A stretch of DNA of 64,000 nucleotides from Paenibacillus woosongensis (GCF_030122845.1 NZ_CP126084.1:992001-1056000), one strand, 5' to 3'. Shown: positions 46,840 through 54,679, counted from the stretch's first letter. Translations and numbers: made by a program. The notes: generated by a model from the sequence alone, not told the origin.

Positions 46840-48387
46840 GTGAGTATCAAAAGAGCGCTGGTCAGCGTTTCAGATAAAACGGGTATCGTGGATTTTTGCC
46901 GCGGGCTGTCGCAATTAGGAGTAGAAATCATTTCAACGGGGGGTACGAAAAACCTGCTGTCGAAGGAAGGAATTCCTGTCATCGGCATCTCCGATGTAAC
47001 GGGTTTCCCGGAAGTGCTTGACGGCCGCGTGAAGACGCTGCATCCTGCTGTGCACAGCGGGCTGCTAGCGGTACGGGACAGCGCTGAGCACCAAGCGCAA
47101 ATGAAGGAGCTTGGCCTGGATTACATCGATCTGGTCGTCGTCAATCTGTATCCGTTCCAGGAGACAATTGCGAAGCCGGACGTCACTTACGAGGATGCGA
47201 TTGAGAATATCGATATCGGCGGGCCGACCATGCTGCGTTCCGCTGCCAAAAACCATGCTTTCGTCTCCGTCGTCGTGGATTCCGGCGATTACAGCAAGGT
47301 ATTGGATGAGATTGCGGCCGAGGGTGATACAACCCTGGATACGCGCAAACGGCTTGCGGCCAAAGTTTTCCGTCATACGGCGGCTTACGATGCCTTGATT
47401 TCCGATTATTTGTCGAATGTGAACGGGGATCCGCTTCCTGAACGCTTAACGGTTACTTACGAGAAAATTCAGGATCTGCGTTATGGCGAGAATCCGCATC
47501 AGAAGGCAGCGTTTTACCGCAAGCCGCTGGCTGCGGCGGATACGCTCACTTCGGCCGAGCAGCTGCATGGCAAAGAGCTATCCTATAATAACATCAATGA
47601 CGCGAATGCGGCTCTGCAAATCGTGAAGGAATTCGAAGAGCCTGCGGTCGTGGTTGTTAAGCATATGAATCCTTGCGGGGTTGGCATTGGGGAGAGCATT
47701 TACGAGGCATTCCGCAAAGCGCATGAAGCTGACCCGGTATCGATCTTCGGCGGCATCGTCGCTGCGAACCGCATCATTGACGAAGCAACGGCACTGCTGC
47801 TAAAGGAGATTTTTCTGGAAATCATCCTCGCTCCCGGCTTTACGGATGAAGCCCTTGCCGTACTGACACAGAAGAAAAACATTCGCCTGTTGAAGGTAAA
47901 CGGCCTGGAGCTTGGAGCCAATCGCAAAAGCCAGCTTGTGGTCACTTCGATCGACGGCGGCATGATCGTTCAGGACAGCGATGTTCATTCCTTGCAGGAG
48001 TCCGATTTGAAGGTCGTTACCGACCGCGCTCCTTCAGAAGAAGAATTGAAGCAGCTCCTGTTCGCCTGGAAAGTAGTTAAGCATGTTAAATCTAATGCGA
48101 TCGTGCTGGCGAAGGACGATATGACGATCGGCGTAGGCGCTGGTCAAATGAACCGCGTCGGCTCGGCGAAAATCGCCATCGAGCAGGCCGGCGACAAAGT
48201 GAAGGGCAGCGTGCTGTCTTCCGACGCGTTCTTCCCGATGGGCGATACGGTAGAAGCCGCGGCTAAAGCTGGTGTGACGGCGATCATCCAGCCGGGCGGC
48301 TCGGTCAAGGACGAGGAATCGATCCAAATGGCGAACAAGTATGGGGTTGCCATGGTCTTCACCGGCATCCGCCACTTCAAGCACTAG
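46840..48387 (+). CDS. purH: Bifunctional AICAR transformylase/IMP cyclohydrolase
   Basis: Last two steps to IMP; 515 residues. N-terminal MGS-like cyclohydrolase domain (KRALVSVSDKTGIVDFC, ISTGGTKNLL, DGRVKTLHP) and C-terminal transformylase (RYGENPHQKAAFY, the VVKHMNPCGVGIG region, KSNAIVLAKDDMTIGVGAGQMNRV, end GVAMVFTGIRHFKH). GTG 46840 with GAGGAAG ahead. Confidence 0.97.
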   Translation: MSIKRALVSVSDKTGIVDFCRGLSQLGVEIISTGGTKNLLSKEGIPVIGISDVTGFPEVLDGRVKTLHPAVHSGLLAVRDSAEHQAQMKELGLDYIDLVVVNLYPFQETIAKPDVTYEDAIENIDIGGPTMLRSAAKNHAFVSVVVDSGDYSKVLDEIAAEGDTTLDTRKRLAAKVFRHTAAYDALISDYLSNVNGDPLPERLTVTYEKIQDLRYGENPHQKAAFYRKPLAAADTLTSAEQLHGKELSYNNINDANAALQIVKEFEEPAVVVVKHMNPCGVGIGESIYEAFRKAHEADPVSIFGGIVAANRIIDEATALLLKEIFLEIILAPGFTDEALAVLTQKKNIRLLKVNGLELGANRKSQLVVTSIDGGMIVQDSDVHSLQESDLKVVTDRAPSEEELKQLLFAWKVVKHVKSNAIVLAKDDMTIGVGAGQMNRVGSAKIAIEQAGDKVKGSVLSSDAFFPMGDTVEAAAKAGVTAIIQPGGSVKDEESIQMANKYGVAMVFTGIRHFKH

Positions 48388-48390
48388 AGA

Positions 48391-48639
48391 GGTAGTTTAA
48401 AAGTCGGCTTTTGATCACGAAGTATTTCAATGAAGTGGATTCGGCGTCGAATCTTGAATTCAGCCGGGGCTAAGCTAATGCTTTCGAAGTATGTTTCCTT
48501 CGGAAACATTTGAGATACTCACGTAGGTTTCTCCAAGCGTATGCTTTCGTAGTCGTTTTCTTCGAAAACGTGGAGCTCCGCTCCTCAGCCCCTGGCTTCA
48601 TTCAAGCTTCTCGGTGCTGAAAACCCGACTTTTAAAACC
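48391..48639. mobile_element. MITE-like element with long imperfect inverted ends
   Basis: The left end (GGTAGTTTAAAAGTCGG onward) and the inverted right end (CCGACTTTTAAAACC) match over about 50 bp with gaps, including a shared AATGAAG block. The interior has small hairpins around TTTCCTTCGGAAA, CGTTTTCTTCGAAAACG and GGAGCTCCGCTCC and no ORF. It begins three bases after the purH stop. Confidence 0.7.
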
Positions 48640-48651
48640 TTCATTGTAAGA

Positions 48652-48686
48652 GGTAGTTTTAAAAGTCGGCTTTTGATCACGAAGTA
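48652..48686. repeat. Second copy of the element's left end
   Basis: Thirty-five bases repeat 48391-48424 almost exactly (one extra T), directly beyond the right end of the element. This suggests a truncated second copy or a tandem insertion. Confidence 0.8.
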
Positions 48687-48776
48687 AACTTTATATAACT
48701 TTGCAGAATGGACAGGGACGGTGGACCGCGGAGGCGGCCTGCCGTTTGCTGTTTGGATATGAGGAGGAGCAGCGGT

Positions 48777-50042
48777 ATGGACATTTTAGTAATTGGCGGC
48801 GGCGGCCGGGAGCATGCAATTTGCTGGGCGCTGGCCAAGAGCCCGAAGGCTGGCAAAATTTATTGCGCGCCGGGCAATGCGGGGATCGGTCAAGTAGCGG
48901 AGATCGTTCCGATTGCGGTGAACGAATTTGATAAGCTAACAGCGTTCGCTCAGGAGAAAGAGGTAGGCCTGGTCGTGGTCGGACCGGATGATCCGCTGGC
49001 GGATGGTATCGTGGATGCGTTCGAAGCGAAGAGCATTCCGGTGTTCGGGCCGCGCAAAAATGCAGCCCATATCGAAGGTAGCAAGACCTTCATGAAGGAT
49101 TTGCTGAAAAAATACAACATTCCGACAGCCGCTTACGAGAAGTTCGACGATTATGAGGAGGCCAAGGCGTACCTCGACCAGCAGAAGCTGCCGATCGTCA
49201 TCAAGGCAGACGGGCTTGCTGCGGGCAAAGGGGTAACGGTAGCCTTCACCCGCGAGGAAGCGGACGCGGCTTTGAAGGATATTATGATTGGCAAAGTATT
49301 CGGCGATGCGGGCCGCCAGGTGGTGATCGAGGAGTTCCTCGAAGGGCAGGAAATGTCGATCCTTGCTTTTGTAGATGGAGAAGTTGTACGTCCGATGTCG
49401 GCAGCGCAGGATCATAAGCAGGTCTATGATAACGACAAGGGACCAAACACGGGCGGCATGGGTACTTACTCACCGCTGCCGCATATCGCGGATTCCATCA
49501 TCGAGGAAGCGGTCGAGACGATCATTAAACCTACAGCCAAAGCGATGGTGGCGGAAGGCCGCCCATTCCGCGGTGTACTGTTCGCCGGGTTGATGATCTC
49601 GCCGGATGGCAAGCCGAAGACGATCGAGTTCAACGCACGGTTCGGAGATCCTGAGACTCAGGTCGTGCTGCCGCGGCTGAAGAGCGACCTGCTGGAAATT
49701 TTCCTGGCTGCTGTAAACGGCACGCTGGACAAGGTTGAAATCGAATGGAGCCATGAAGCGGCGGTATGCGTCGTGCTCGCTTCAGGAGGCTATCCTGCGT
49801 CCTATCCAAAGGGACTGCCGATTTCCGGGCTGGATGCAGCCGGGGACGCGCTTGTATTCCATGCCGGGACGGCAAAGAATGAAGCCGGAGAGTGGGTTAC
49901 AAACGGCGGACGTGTGCTTGGTGTAGTAGGGCTGGGGCAGGATATTGCGGAAGCCCGTGAAAAGGCCTATGCTGCTGCAGAGCGCATCACTTTCGAGGGC
50001 AAGCATCAGCGCTCGGACATTGCGGCTAAAGCGCTGCGATAA
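48777..50042 (+). CDS. purD: GAR synthetase
   Basis: Phosphoribosylamine-glycine ligase, ATP-grasp family, 421 residues. Start MDILVIGGGGREHAICW, then VVVGPDDPLADGI, VIKADGLAAGKGVTVA and IEFNARFGDPETQVVLPRL. ATG 48777 follows GAGGAGG by nine bases; the frame is open to 48708 but the family begins here. Last gene of the operon. Confidence 0.97.
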   Translation: MDILVIGGGGREHAICWALAKSPKAGKIYCAPGNAGIGQVAEIVPIAVNEFDKLTAFAQEKEVGLVVVGPDDPLADGIVDAFEAKSIPVFGPRKNAAHIEGSKTFMKDLLKKYNIPTAAYEKFDDYEEAKAYLDQQKLPIVIKADGLAAGKGVTVAFTREEADAALKDIMIGKVFGDAGRQVVIEEFLEGQEMSILAFVDGEVVRPMSAAQDHKQVYDNDKGPNTGGMGTYSPLPHIADSIIEEAVETIIKPTAKAMVAEGRPFRGVLFAGLMISPDGKPKTIEFNARFGDPETQVVLPRLKSDLLEIFLAAVNGTLDKVEIEWSHEAAVCVVLASGGYPASYPKGLPISGLDAAGDALVFHAGTAKNEAGEWVTNGGRVLGVVGLGQDIAEAREKAYAAAERITFEGKHQRSDIAAKALR

Positions 50043-50060
50043 TATTTGAACTAAATAGAG

Positions 50061-50101
50061 AAAGGGCTGTCCAAGCAATGGATTGGACCGGCCCTTTTTT
50101 T
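50061..50101 (+). terminator. Rho-independent terminator of the purine operon
   Basis: GGGCTGTCCAA and TTGGACCGGCCC pair with one bulge around an eight-base loop and run into seven T. DNA beyond it is sharply more A+T-rich. Confidence 0.9.
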
Positions 50102-50163
50102 AATAAATAAATCCATAGAACATAAAAGGAAAATAAGTATAAAATTAATGAAATAACCCAAAA

Positions 50164-50204
50164 TGTAAAACATGTTTTACACTTTCTGTTTTTTATGTTA
50201 CAAT
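50164..50204 (+). promoter_or_regulatory. Promoter with perfect 18-bp palindromic operator
   Basis: The palindrome TGTAAAACATGTTTTACA (50164-50181) includes the -35 hexamer TTTACA (50176-50181). A -10 TACAAT (50199-50204) follows at 17 bases. It lies ahead of the small membrane protein and Xre-type regulator genes and suggests autorepression. Confidence 0.7.
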
Positions 50205-50237
50205 TATTAACAAATAATATTAAAAGAGGTGTTGAAG

Positions 50238-50444
50238 ATGAAAAGAAAAGCGGATGAAATGCAAATGTCACTCGCTACGCGAGCTACAAAATGGCTTGGT
50301 ATTTTTTATACAGTCAGTTTGTTATTGTGGACAATTACAGATCTGATATTTAACAATCAACTAGGGATTCAATTTATAATTTTACTAGCAGGTTTGATTC
50401 TCTTTTTCGTTTCGATGATGATTATGAAACAAAAAGTGCAATAA
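50238..50444 (+). CDS. Small two-helix membrane protein
   Basis: Not assigned to a family. 68 residues with a basic N-terminus and two membrane helices (about 20-38 and 43-62). ATG 50238 lies seven bases after AGAGGTG; GTG 50229 overlaps that site. The Xre regulator starts 16 bp later, a common pairing of a small membrane protein with a 60-70-residue regulator. It could be an immunity or sensor partner. Confidence 0.75.
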   Translation: MKRKADEMQMSLATRATKWLGIFYTVSLLLWTITDLIFNNQLGIQFIILLAGLILFFVSMMIMKQKVQ

Positions 50445-50460
50445 TGGAGAGTCGGGTGCG

Positions 50461-50649
50461 ATGAAAAATAACATATATCTAAAAAGAAAAGAACTTGACA
50501 TGTCCCAGTTGGAATTGGCGGAGAAAGTAAATGTAACACGGCAAACCATTAATGCGGTAGAAAATAACAAATATGATCCTAGCTTGAAATTGGCCATGAA
50601 CATCGCCAAAGTTCTTAAAGTATCGGTAGAAGAGCTATTCTTTGAATAA
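50461..50649 (+). CDS. Small Xre-family (Cro/CI) transcriptional regulator
   Basis: 62 residues, entirely one helix-turn-helix domain: LKRKELDMSQLELAEKVNV, TRQTINAVENNKYDPSL recognition helix region, LAMNIAKVLKVSVEELF. It fits the YvaO/YozG-like miniature repressors. ATG 50461 has GGAG ahead. The palindrome at 50164 is its likely operator. It is convergent with the bacteriocin-associated genes on the minus strand. Confidence 0.9.
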   Translation: MKNNIYLKRKELDMSQLELAEKVNVTRQTINAVENNKYDPSLKLAMNIAKVLKVSVEELFFE

Positions 50650-50660
50650 TGCCAGTTACA

Positions 50661-51281
50661 TTATAAAATAAATATGGGCAAAACAATTAGTGCACAATAT
50701 ACGCTTATGGCGGAAAATGCACTTGATTTAGGCATTTTAATTGATACAACCAAGAAGTAATAGATTAGAACAATTGTCCATATTTGAAACAGATCCAGGG
50801 AATTCAGGAATAAACCTAACGGACCTTTCGTTTGAAAAACTGCATTTAATGAAGTCCACCGCACCCCAGAGATAGGAATAATATTTTTCAAGAAATAATT
50901 AAGCACGTTTCCTGCTAAAGTTATAGGGAATATATAAGTAAAAAATTTAAATATATATTTATAGTTGGAGTAATTTATTAGGAATTTAGCAAATAAAAAA
51001 AATAATAGAGCATTTGCTGCAATAGTTAATAAGGGAAATAAAGATCCGATAATAATGGAGATTACTGACATCATTATTTCCAAGCCGTTTAAAGTATGGT
51101 CGATTTTTTCACTTAGTTGCTGTGTTGCCAGAGTGATTTGTGATTGAATGGTGAAATATGTAACAATGCCATTAATTAAACTGGATACTAATATGATCAA
51201 TAATGGCTGGTATCTTTTTCCAACTTTTAAGTTTAAATAAGTTTCTTTATGATTGAAAATCAATTTATAAAAAGTACTCAT
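50661..51281 (-). CDS. Yip1-like multi-pass membrane protein of the bacteriocin locus
   Basis: 206 residues with about five membrane helices. The start FYKLIFNHKETYLNLK resembles the opening of Yip1-domain proteins (LIFxPKET). ATG 51281 follows GGAAGG; the longer frame to 51347 overlaps the neighbouring gene. Last gene of the minus-strand unit, five bases after the zinc-ribbon gene. Circular bacteriocin loci usually carry one or more such poorly conserved membrane proteins for maturation or immunity. The role is inferred from context. Confidence 0.75.
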   Translation of the reverse strand: MSTFYKLIFNHKETYLNLKVGKRYQPLLIILVSSLINGIVTYFTIQSQITLATQQLSEKIDHTLNGLEIMMSVISIIIGSLFPLLTIAANALLFFLFAKFLINYSNYKYIFKFFTYIFPITLAGNVLNYFLKNIIPISGVRWTSLNAVFQTKGPLGLFLNSLDLFQIWTIVLIYYFLVVSIKMPKSSAFSAISVYCALIVLPIFIL

Positions 51282-51285
51282 GTTC

Positions 51286-51471
51286 TTACCTTCCTTCAAA
51301 ACATTTTTCGCATATGTTCTTCTTAGACCGGGCGCTGAGCATTGCATCTAATCTTCCAATTGGCATGTTAATGCTGGAAGGTAAACGAAGTAAAAAGTAA
51401 GCATATTCCGTCGGTTTAATCGTTCTCCCGCATATACTGCAAACAATTTCCAATTTTTTCTTGAATATCAT
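51286..51471 (-). CDS. Small zinc-ribbon-like protein
   Basis: Not recognised. 61 residues with two Cys pairs, CSIC near residue 11 and CEKC near residue 55, separated by a basic and hydrophobic middle; this would suit one zinc site. AAGGGG lies eight bases before ATG 51471. It lies between the SpoIIM-like and Yip1-like genes and is probably translated with them. Confidence 0.75.
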   Translation of the reverse strand: MIFKKKLEIVCSICGRTIKPTEYAYFLLRLPSSINMPIGRLDAMLSARSKKNICEKCFEGR

Positions 51472-51487
51472 TTTCAGTCCCCTTTAG

Positions 51488-51973
51488 TCAAAGTTGAGGA
51501 GTAATAAATGTTTCAATCAATGCTGCGAGTGTCAGGCCTATAAATGCAATTATTGAAAGAATCGTTAACTTCCTTATGGAAATATCGTTTTTTCTGGATG
51601 TGTAGATTTCATATGTAAGCCTTAAACTAATAAAGGTAAATAATACGAACATGGGCATTTCAAGAACACCGTGTGCAAGAATGTATTGTAAATTTTCAAA
51701 GCTGTAGGAAGCATTTTTTATACCGACTCCAAACATGATGGAGTTTTGAATAAGGATAACTAAGGGGATAATGCCGGCAGTTATAATACCTCCAAAGAGA
51801 ATAATTAAAGCTACCTTCAAATTTTGAAAATAGATTTCACCAAAGACGGGTTGTAATTTAGATTTATCAGCCTGAATAACGATTACATCGGCTGTTATAA
51901 AGCCTAGAAGCGAAAAAAGTAAAAAAACCAATATTACAATCCATAAAAGTGTACTTTTCTTAACCAACGTCAT
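51488..51973 (-). CDS. SpoIIM/DUF95-family membrane protein (circular bacteriocin maturation)
   Basis: 161 residues with about four or five membrane helices. Family marks are the G-x-I-x2-G-I-I-P segment (GGIITAGIIPLVILIQNSIMFG) and HGVLEMPMFVLF, which corresponds to the HGxxE-P motif of SpoIIM/DUF95 proteins. Members of this family occur in essentially all known circular bacteriocin loci and are thought to help leader removal, cyclisation or export. Start: ATG 51973, four bases after GGTGAT; ATG 51985 or TTG 51988 would be longer. Sits 107 bp after the precursor gene on the same strand, beyond a hairpin. Not the sporulation gene: the sequence is short and the neighbours are unrelated to sporulation. 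Confidence 0.82.
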   Translation of the reverse strand: MTLVKKSTLLWIVILVFLLFSLLGFITADVIVIQADKSKLQPVFGEIYFQNLKVALIILFGGIITAGIIPLVILIQNSIMFGVGIKNASYSFENLQYILAHGVLEMPMFVLFTFISLRLTYEIYTSRKNDISIRKLTILSIIAFIGLTLAALIETFITPQL

Positions 51974-52049
51974 AATCATCACCATCAATTCTTGGGATTT
52001 AATAGGTATGTGACGCCCAAAAAATTTAGTTAAACTTTAAAATATACGT

Positions 52050-52075
52050 ACCTGACCTTGGCAGAGGTCAAAGGT
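52050..52075 (-). other. Hairpin between the precursor gene and the downstream genes
   Basis: ACCTTTGACCT and AGGTCAGGT (minus strand) form a stem with one bulge starting six bases after the precursor stop; no T-run is attached. A partial terminator or stabiliser here would yield more precursor than maturation mRNA. Confidence 0.65.
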
Positions 52076-52080
52076 GTTAC

Positions 52081-52371
52081 TTAAAGTGCATATGAGTCTG
52101 CAGCTAGCAATGCAGCTTCAGCCCATGCTGGGATAGAGGCAATCCATCCTCCTGATACTAGAAGCGCAACGATAACGGAAGTTGCGCCTGCGGCAACAAG
52201 TGCCCAAACCAGCCAAGCTGGAGGATCAACTATTCCCAGTTGATTTAGAATAGTAACGACATTTACTTGGGTATCTTTATTAGTCAATGAGAATGCCACG
52301 AAAGCAATCAATGCAAGGGCTGAAGCCAAAAATACAATATTTTTCTTCGCATTAGACAAGTGACTGATCAT
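52081..52371 (-). CDS. Circular bacteriocin precursor, gassericin A/butyrivibriocin-like
   Basis: 96 residues. A 37-residue leader with one hydrophobic helix ends ...DTQVN, and the proposed 59-residue core runs Val38-Leu96. Points of agreement with subgroup II circular bacteriocins (gassericin A, acidocin B, butyrivibriocin AR10): cleavage after Asn; N-Q-L-G-I aligned with D-Q-F-G-I, Gly being residue 9 of both cores; core length 59 against 58; a P-A-W-A motif whose Pro is 16 residues from the C-terminus in both. The core is almost wholly hydrophobic, without Cys, Lys, Arg or His, and carries three acidic residues (Asp49, Glu85, Asp92). AAAGGAGG lies before ATG 52371. A SpoIIM-like gene follows. 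Exact leader cut and circularisation are inferred. Confidence 0.82.
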   Translation of the reverse strand: MISHLSNAKKNIVFLASALALIAFVAFSLTNKDTQVNVVTILNQLGIVDPPAWLVWALVAAGATSVIVALLVSGGWIASIPAWAEAALLAADSYAL

Positions 52372-52425
52372 AAAAATCCTCCTTTGACATTTTATAGTCA
52401 CATACCTATTAAATTCCCTATTAAT

Positions 52426-52454
52426 ATTCTATTTCCTGTTTATGTAAAAAGCAA
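52426..52454 (-). promoter_or_regulatory. Probable promoter of the bacteriocin precursor gene
   Basis: On the minus strand TTGCTT and TAGAAT are 17 bases apart, about 55 bases before the precursor start. Confidence 0.55.
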
Positions 52455-52491
52455 CCATAATATGATAATTAAGCAATGAAATCTCATTATA

Positions 52492-52520
52492 TTTACAATA
52501 AAAACGATAAATGTTATATT
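52492..52520 (+). promoter_or_regulatory. Probable promoter of the ABC transporter genes
   Basis: TTTACA (52492-52497) and TATATT (52515-52520) are 17 bases apart, about 30 bases before the TTG start of the permease. Confidence 0.55.
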
Positions 52521-52552
52521 TTGACTAAGGGTAAAAGATAAGGGGTGATTGG

Positions 52553-53236
52553 TTGAGGGCAATCCTGAAAAGAGAATTATTTATATATACAAGCAGTTTT
52601 AAAGCCATAACTATCTCACTTTTCATATACCTCAGCACAGCATTGTCTTCATATTTTTTTTCGAGGAATTTTACTACCATTCAAAATCATGGGGCAGAGG
52701 TAGATATAACCTCTAGCATTAAATTTTTTGTGTTTTTTTTAGGCCCCATTTTGGTAGCAGCTGTATTTTATGACATTTTCAATAAGGAAATTGAGTTAAG
52801 GACAATTAGGCTCCTTATTACAAAAACTAGTTTGCTGAAAATTTTTTTGGGGAAAATTCTAGCGGCTTTTCTATTTTGGCTATTGACTTTAACGGTTTCA
52901 TATTTTCTTGTTTACCTGTCCTCAGGAAAGATTTATTTCCAAGAATTCATGAGCTCCATTTCTTGTATTTTACTCTCTCTCTCAGTGGTTGTTTGTTTTT
53001 CTATATTGTTCGATCGGGGAAATCAGAGCTTGCTTGTTAGTATATTGATGGGAATAGTGTTTCCTGTGTTAGGTCTAATATCATCCATGTCTGATACTTG
53101 GTATTGGAGTATCGTTCATGCCGTGATTCCGTATTACGCGAACGAACTGACGTTAGGACTGCTGCTGGTTCCCTTTATCGCTGCATTAATATTGTTTTGT
53201 TTAAGTTACTTTATTCTACAACGAAAGGATTATTAG
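52553..53236 (+). CDS. ABC-2-type permease of the bacteriocin locus
   Basis: 227 residues, six membrane helices, with the ABC-2 pattern: a cytoplasmic N-terminal helix (MRAILKRELFIYTSSFKA), first helix, a large gap and EIELRTIRLLITKTSLLKIFLGK before the central helices. AAGGGGTGAT precedes TTG 52553. The ATPase gene starts four bases after the stop. In circular bacteriocin loci such pairs give export, self-protection or both. Confidence 0.85.
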   Translation: MRAILKRELFIYTSSFKAITISLFIYLSTALSSYFFSRNFTTIQNHGAEVDITSSIKFFVFFLGPILVAAVFYDIFNKEIELRTIRLLITKTSLLKIFLGKILAAFLFWLLTLTVSYFLVYLSSGKIYFQEFMSSISCILLSLSVVVCFSILFDRGNQSLLVSILMGIVFPVLGLISSMSDTWYWSIVHAVIPYYANELTLGLLLVPFIAALILFCLSYFILQRKDY

Positions 53237-53240
53237 CCGA

Positions 53241-54146
53241 ATGATTCCTGCAATAGAAATAAGTAATTTAAATAAGTCCATTGGAAAAAAGGATATTTTA
53301 AAGGATATTAGCCTAACTATTTATAGGGGAGAGATTGTTGGGCTAATCGGCCATAATGGAGCCGGAAAATCTACTTTGATAAATATACTGACTGGAATTA
53401 AAAAACCTACTCAAGGGTCATTTGTTATCTATGATAATAACGGCACCATGAATAAAGAAACACAAAAAGTAATTGGTGTTATGCCTGATGTTGATAATTT
53501 ATATCAAGACATGACAGTCCGTTTCTTTCTAAGTTATATGTCGGAAATTAAAGGAGCAAAATTATCTTTACAAAATATAAGGGAACTACTCGAGCAGGTT
53601 GGTCTGGAAGCAAAGCTTTCCAATACACGGATAAAGGCGCTATCCTTCGGTATGAAAAAAAAGCTTTGCTTGGCTCAGGCTCTTGTCGGAGAACCGCAGC
53701 TTTTGATTTTAGATGAGCCTACTTCCGGATTGGACGTACATTCCGTGCTGCATGTTAAAAATTTATTGCTAAAGTTAAGAGGCGAAGGGAAAACCATTCT
53801 GTTGTCTTCTCATAACATGGAGGAAGTTGAAAAGAGCTGTGACCGGGTGGCAATTCTGAAATCAGGAGAATTAACGGATATAGGTACTATTGAAGCATTG
53901 ATATATAAAAGGCAAGGAGTAAGAAAATTAATTATACGTTCATCTCCAGTTGTAACCTCTGATTTTTTGAACCAATTCGCATTAAATATTCAAATTATTA
54001 GTCAGGAATCTAACTCTATTGTCATTCAGGTGTCTGATGACGAGGACATATCGCTACTTTTAAAAATATTAATAGAGCATTCTTACAAAGTTTATGAAGT
54101 ACGATCATCTGATTTGCAGCTTAAGGATATTATTCTAGGAGAATAA
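53241..54146 (+). CDS. ABC transporter ATP-binding protein of the bacteriocin locus
   Basis: 301-residue ATPase of the CcmA/antibiotic-export group. Walker A GHNGAGKS (about 38-45), signature LSFGMKKKL, Walker B LLILDEPTSGLD, switch His in LLSSHNMEE. The C-terminal 80 residues form the usual extra domain of drug-export ATPases. Pairs with the permease just upstream; a small membrane protein follows 27 bp later. Confidence 0.93.
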   Translation: MIPAIEISNLNKSIGKKDILKDISLTIYRGEIVGLIGHNGAGKSTLINILTGIKKPTQGSFVIYDNNGTMNKETQKVIGVMPDVDNLYQDMTVRFFLSYMSEIKGAKLSLQNIRELLEQVGLEAKLSNTRIKALSFGMKKKLCLAQALVGEPQLLILDEPTSGLDVHSVLHVKNLLLKLRGEGKTILLSSHNMEEVEKSCDRVAILKSGELTDIGTIEALIYKRQGVRKLIIRSSPVVTSDFLNQFALNIQIISQESNSIVIQVSDDEDISLLLKILIEHSYKVYEVRSSDLQLKDIILGE

Positions 54147-54173
54147 AAACGTATTATGGGATGGTGAAGTTGT

Positions 54174-54605
54174 ATGATTAAAAGAACTGCGGAGAAAACA
54201 TTGGGTATCATCGGTAGTATCATTGTTGTCTTTATTGGTTTTTTTGGTGGTGTTTCATTGGTTTTAACAAAGAACGATGAATTTAAAACCAGGCTTAATG
54301 ATAATTTGAACACTATTCAAAGTGACACAAATGCGGCTTCTATCATAGATTCATTGCAGAATGCTGCGGGAATGTTATTATGGAGTTCAATTATTTCATT
54401 TATCTTAGTGCTGATAGCATTATTTAATTTAAAGAAAAATGCTAAATCCACATTAGCAGGCATATTATTTATTTTGTCCGCAATTGTTATTTTTATTTCA
54501 TCTTTTTTCGTCGGATTTGTTCCAGGGGTTCTTTTTATTATCGCTGGCATTCTGGCCTTGACTAAAAAACCATCGACTTATGCTGATCAAAATATCCCCG
54601 GATAA
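54174..54605 (+). CDS. DUF4064-like membrane protein, possible immunity protein
   Basis: 143 residues with three or four membrane helices: the N-terminal KRTAEKTLGIIGSII helix with GFFGG, then two or three helices after residue 65, ending in a hydrophilic tail. This matches DUF4064-type proteins. It is the last gene of the plus-strand ABC unit and, being small and membrane-bound, is a candidate immunity protein; this is inferred from position only. Confidence 0.75.
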   Translation: MIKRTAEKTLGIIGSIIVVFIGFFGGVSLVLTKNDEFKTRLNDNLNTIQSDTNAASIIDSLQNAAGMLLWSSIISFILVLIALFNLKKNAKSTLAGILFILSAIVIFISSFFVGFVPGVLFIIAGILALTKKPSTYADQNIPG

Positions 54606-54679
54606 GCAGCCCGATTCTGACGCATCTTAACGATAAGAGCAATTGCGATTTATTGTTGAATGGAGGCGTCGAATCGATT

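Noticed and set aside
46635..46877. 80-residue ORF in the purN-purH spacer
   Set aside because: It runs into purH, has no ribosome binding site and includes the translated nine-base repeat.
51488..51973. Sporulation gene spoIIM
   Set aside because: The family resemblance is real, but the protein sits with a precursor-like peptide and ABC genes in an A+T-rich island; the circular-bacteriocin DUF95 role fits better.
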